Assembly: GCA_030037735.1 (NCBI GenBank)
Contig: JASHQC010000042.1
Coordinates: 1 to 42,955, forward strand
Reading direction: 5' to 3'
Length of the DNA stretch: 42,955 bases
Origin: Thermoplasmata archaeon
Lineage (GTDB): Archaea > Thermoplasmatota > Thermoplasmata > Lutacidiplasmatales > UBA184
Numbering within the stretch: the first letter of the stretch is position 1; every line of letters begins with the position of its first letter. This document shows, one piece after another, positions 40,879-42,955 of this stretch. Made by a program: the position numbers and the translations under genes. Under the pieces are notes generated by a model. It had not been told where the DNA came from and did not search any database. It saw only the letters and a program-made list of their open reading frames with translations.

Positions 40879-41829
40879 TTATGGTACTTTGGGTACCGGG
40901 ACTCGGTCAAGAGCCTCGCGCACAACCTGGGTGCCACGCAGGCCACGAATCCACGGTTCCGGCTTGATTATGATCCGGTGAGCGAGTCCCGGCACAGCGA
41001 CGCCTTTGAGGTCGTCGGGGACCGTGTAGTCCCGTCCGCTGAGGAGCGCCCGGGCGCGCCCGAGCCTGAGCAGCGCGAGCGAGCCGCGCGGGGAGGCGCC
41101 TACCTCAACACGAGGGTCTGCGCGCGTGGCGTTCACGAGCTCCACCGCGTATCTCTCGAGCGCAGGGTCGAGCTCCACGTCCTCCACGGCCCGCTGCACG
41201 CTGCGGAACCGGGCCAGATCGAGCACGGTCGGCACATCCACCCGGTCGTCCTTCCGGGCCTTCCGGCGCTCCAGGATCTCGCGTTCCTCCTCCGGAGTGG
41301 GATAGCCCACGGAGAGTCGCATCAGGAACCGGTCCACCTGCGCTTCCGGTAGAGGGTACGTGCCCTCGAGCTCGATGGGGTTCTGGGTCGCGAGGACGAG
41401 GAACGGCCGTTCGAGCGGATGAGTTGTCCGCTCGCTCGTGATCTGGTACTCCTGCATCGCCTCGAGCAGCGCGGATTGCACCTTGGGCGGCGCCCGGTTG
41501 ATCTCGTCGGCGAGGACGAGGTTGGCGAAGAGCGGCCCCGGACGGAACTCGAAGCGGGAGTGTTCCGCGTCCCACACCTCCCCTCCGGTGATGTCCTGTG
41601 GGAGGAGGTCGGCAGTGAACTGTATCCGAGTGAAGGCGAGGCCCAGCGCCGTCGAGAACGACTTGGCGATCAGCGTCTTTCCGAGACCCGGGAGGTCCTC
41701 GATCAGCAAGTGTCCGTCCGCCAGTAGTGCGGTCGCGACCAGCTCGAGGGCATCGTTCCGACCGACCACCGCAGTGTGGACCGCCGCGAGGACGTCGGCC
41801 ATCGCTTGCCGAGCCTGGTCTGCCTGCAC
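40879..41829 (-). CDS. MoxR-type AAA+ ATPase
   Basis: 316 aa, GTG start at 41829 (AAGGGTGTG context). Walker A LPGLGKT at 46-52, Walker B LVLADEINRAPPKVQSALLEAMQE, sensor VLATQNPIELEGTYPLPEAQVDRFLMRLSVGYP, and the C-terminal lid. MoxR proteins act as chaperones for metal insertion or complex assembly, usually with vWA-domain partners encoded next door. Here a DUF58 (vWA-like) gene and a membrane protein precede it on the same strand, the classic arrangement. It has a CATATACC box 42 nt upstream, so it can also be expressed on its own. Confidence 0.93.
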   Translation of the reverse strand: MQADQARQAMADVLAAVHTAVVGRNDALELVATALLADGHLLIEDLPGLGKTLIAKSFSTALGLAFTRIQFTADLLPQDITGGEVWDAEHSRFEFRPGPLFANLVLADEINRAPPKVQSALLEAMQEYQITSERTTHPLERPFLVLATQNPIELEGTYPLPEAQVDRFLMRLSVGYPTPEEEREILERRKARKDDRVDVPTVLDLARFRSVQRAVEDVELDPALERYAVELVNATRADPRVEVGASPRGSLALLRLGRARALLSGRDYTVPDDLKGVAVPGLAHRIIIKPEPWIRGLRGTQVVREALDRVPVPKVP

Positions 41830-42105
41830 ACCCTTCCCTCGGAAGGGATGCCATGACCGGTCTCGGTATATGGGCGCGGGGGCGACGAGGGGGAGCGGCT
41901 GTGCCCCGGCCGTAACGGATGCGCGTCACCGGAGGCCGTTCGGCCCTCTCGGCGTCCTGACCCCGGCCGGGGGTGTCGGATACCGGGGTTGTCCTCTCTT
42001 CATACTCCGCGGACGACGCGTCCGCTGTGGTCAGGAGGGACCCTTCGACAGCACCCGGAAGCCGCCCCGGAGGGCGTCTTCATCCCGGCATCGCGTAGGC
42101 CCACT
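41830..42105. other. Gap between the membrane protein and moxR
   Basis: 276 bp without a supported gene. It holds the moxR TATA box and a perfect hairpin GCGGACG-ACG-CGTCCGC at 42009-42025 about 80 nt after the membrane-protein stop. No U-run follows the hairpin. It may be a processing or attenuating structure within the operon. Confidence 0.45.
41866..41872 (-). promoter_or_regulatory. TATA box of moxR
   Basis: The reverse strand reads CCCATATACCG. ATATAC begins 42 nt before the GTG at 41829. Confidence 0.45.
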
Positions 42106-42630
42106 TCAGGGTGTCGGCTCCGGATCCAGGACGTCGGCCGCCCCGCGGAGATACAGCCATGCGGCGAGCCCGAGCGCCGCCGCCACGGTGAGCGCTGCCA
42201 GGCCCTCCTGGCCCCCGGTCCCCTTCGGGAGGAAGAAAAGCACGGCAACGGCGAGCGCCACGCCCAGGGCCGGGACCAGCGCCGGCTCGAACTGCTGGCG
42301 AATGGACACCCCGCTCCGGGGCTCGGCACCGGCCCACAGGAGCAGCGCGACGCCCATCGCCGCCGCCAGTACGACGGCGGCGACCGAGAGAGGCGTCGTG
42401 AGGACCTCGACCAGGACGACCAGCACCGGCGGGACGAGCGCGAGGTCGTCAAACGTAGGTGGAAGCAGCCGGCGGAGGAGGAATCCCGAGCCGGCCCCGG
42501 CCATCACGAGCACCAACGTCAGCGGCAGTCCCAGCCTGTCGAGGGGCGTGCCCAAGGCCAACACTCCGACCAGGAACACTGCCGCGGCGATGTCGTCGAC
42601 GCTGCAAACCCACGAGCTCGGCCGCGTCAC
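42106..42630 (-). CDS. Multi-pass membrane protein between DUF58 and moxR genes
   Basis: 174 aa, GTG start at 42630, only 2 nt after the DUF58 stop. About six hydrophobic helices (IAAAVFLVGVLALG, LPLTLVLVMAGAGSGFLL, LALVPPVLVVLVEVL, SVAAVVLAAAMGVALLLWAG, PALVPALGVALAVAVLFFL, LAALTVAAALGLAAWLYL) joined by short loops, with one longer polar loop after helix 4. No recognised domain. MoxR/DUF58 operons often contain such membrane proteins, and it may anchor or assemble with them. Family not identified. Confidence 0.75.
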   Translation of the reverse strand: MTRPSSWVCSVDDIAAAVFLVGVLALGTPLDRLGLPLTLVLVMAGAGSGFLLRRLLPPTFDDLALVPPVLVVLVEVLTTPLSVAAVVLAAAMGVALLLWAGAEPRSGVSIRQQFEPALVPALGVALAVAVLFFLPKGTGGQEGLAALTVAAALGLAAWLYLRGAADVLDPEPTP

Positions 42631-42632
42631 GG

Positions 42633-42955
42633 TCAGGCCCTTCGCCCCGCGAAGGCGGGGTTCTGCAGAAACCGAACGAACGACGCGAGAGACCAGTAGT
42701 CCTCCCAGTCGATCGTCGGGGCCTCTCGCCAGACCTCACTCAGCCGGTGGCGACGGACGAGGCGCAGGAGACGGTTGGCCGTCCGGTCCTCCTCCGTTTC
42801 TTCCGGAATGCCGAGCACCGCGAGGGGTGACGGACTCAGCACGACGGTTCGGAATCCCCGGCGGCGGAGCTGCGGAAGGACGGTGATCGAATCCTCCTCG
42901 AGGAGCGGCGAGATCAGGATCGTGAAGACGCCCGGAGGGAAGAACCGGCGGACCG
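42633..42955 (-). CDS. DUF58 (vWA-like) protein, C-terminal part (5' end outside window)
   Basis: The frame is open to the window edge and gives 106 residues. They include GVFTILISPLLEEDSITVLPQLRRRGFRTVVLSPSPLAVLG, like the final strands of a von Willebrand A-type domain in DUF58 proteins, followed by a helical tail (TANRLLRLVRRHRLSEVWREAPTIDWEDYWSLASFVRFL). The track's start at 42842 is only an internal GTG. DUF58 proteins commonly pair with MoxR ATPases. The MIDAS residues lie outside the window, so the identification is moderate. Confidence 0.7.
   Translation of the reverse strand, partial: VRRFFPPGVFTILISPLLEEDSITVLPQLRRRGFRTVVLSPSPLAVLGIPEETEEDRTANRLLRLVRRHRLSEVWREAPTIDWEDYWSLASFVRFLQNPAFAGRRA

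Overview
This is a GC-rich stretch of archaeal chromosome. Domain-level evidence is a eukaryote/archaeal-type ribosomal protein eL40, a KEOPS Pcc1-like subunit, archease, an archaeal/eukaryal-type isoleucyl-tRNA synthetase, a geranylgeranyl-reductase-family lipid hydrogenase with its own ferredoxin, AMMECR1, and many TATA-like boxes 28-42 nt upstream of start codons. The aerobic heterotrophic gene content and fused ETF fit a Thermoplasmatota-like lineage, but the phylum cannot be fixed from this window alone.

Region 1 (about 1-21,300) is a catabolic island, almost all on the minus strand. It holds two Rieske oxygenases, two class-III aminotransferases, three paralogous phytoene-desaturase-like FAD oxidoreductases, two aldehyde dehydrogenases (one of gamma-aminobutyraldehyde-dehydrogenase type), a complete dipeptide/oligopeptide-type ABC importer, a small cupin and a saccharopine/lysine-dehydrogenase-like protein. 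The parts read as a route for importing and oxidising nitrogenous compounds: C-N or C-H oxidation, transamination, then oxidation of the aldehyde. Quaternary amines, polyamines or amino-acid derivatives are the best guesses. The substrate is inferred, not shown.

Region 2 (about 21,395-31,076) carries a two-gene unit with a glycogen-debranching-like glycosidase, then a redox block (flavin reductase, thioredoxin reductase, ferredoxin, geranylgeranyl reductase), a DUF1028 Ntn-hydrolase-like protein, Pcc1 and a fused EtfB-EtfA on the opposite strand.

Region 3 (about 31,100-42,955) is mostly core genome: a CPBP-family membrane protease, a CoA-binding protein, a bactofilin-like protein, ileS, AMMECR1, eL40, a dolichol-phosphate-mannose-synthase-like glycosyltransferase, archease, a class-V aminotransferase overlapping a SerA-like dehydrogenase (serine branch), and a MoxR / membrane protein / DUF58 unit cut by the window edge.

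The main oddities are two apparent single-base frame disruptions (the OppD-like ATPase and archease), a perfectly symmetric bidirectional TATA element between etf and the CPBP gene, phased TTGACCC repeats upstream of the Rieske operon, and several starts that are better placed by TATA spacing than by the longest ORF. I saw no tRNA, rRNA, CRISPR array or insertion sequence.
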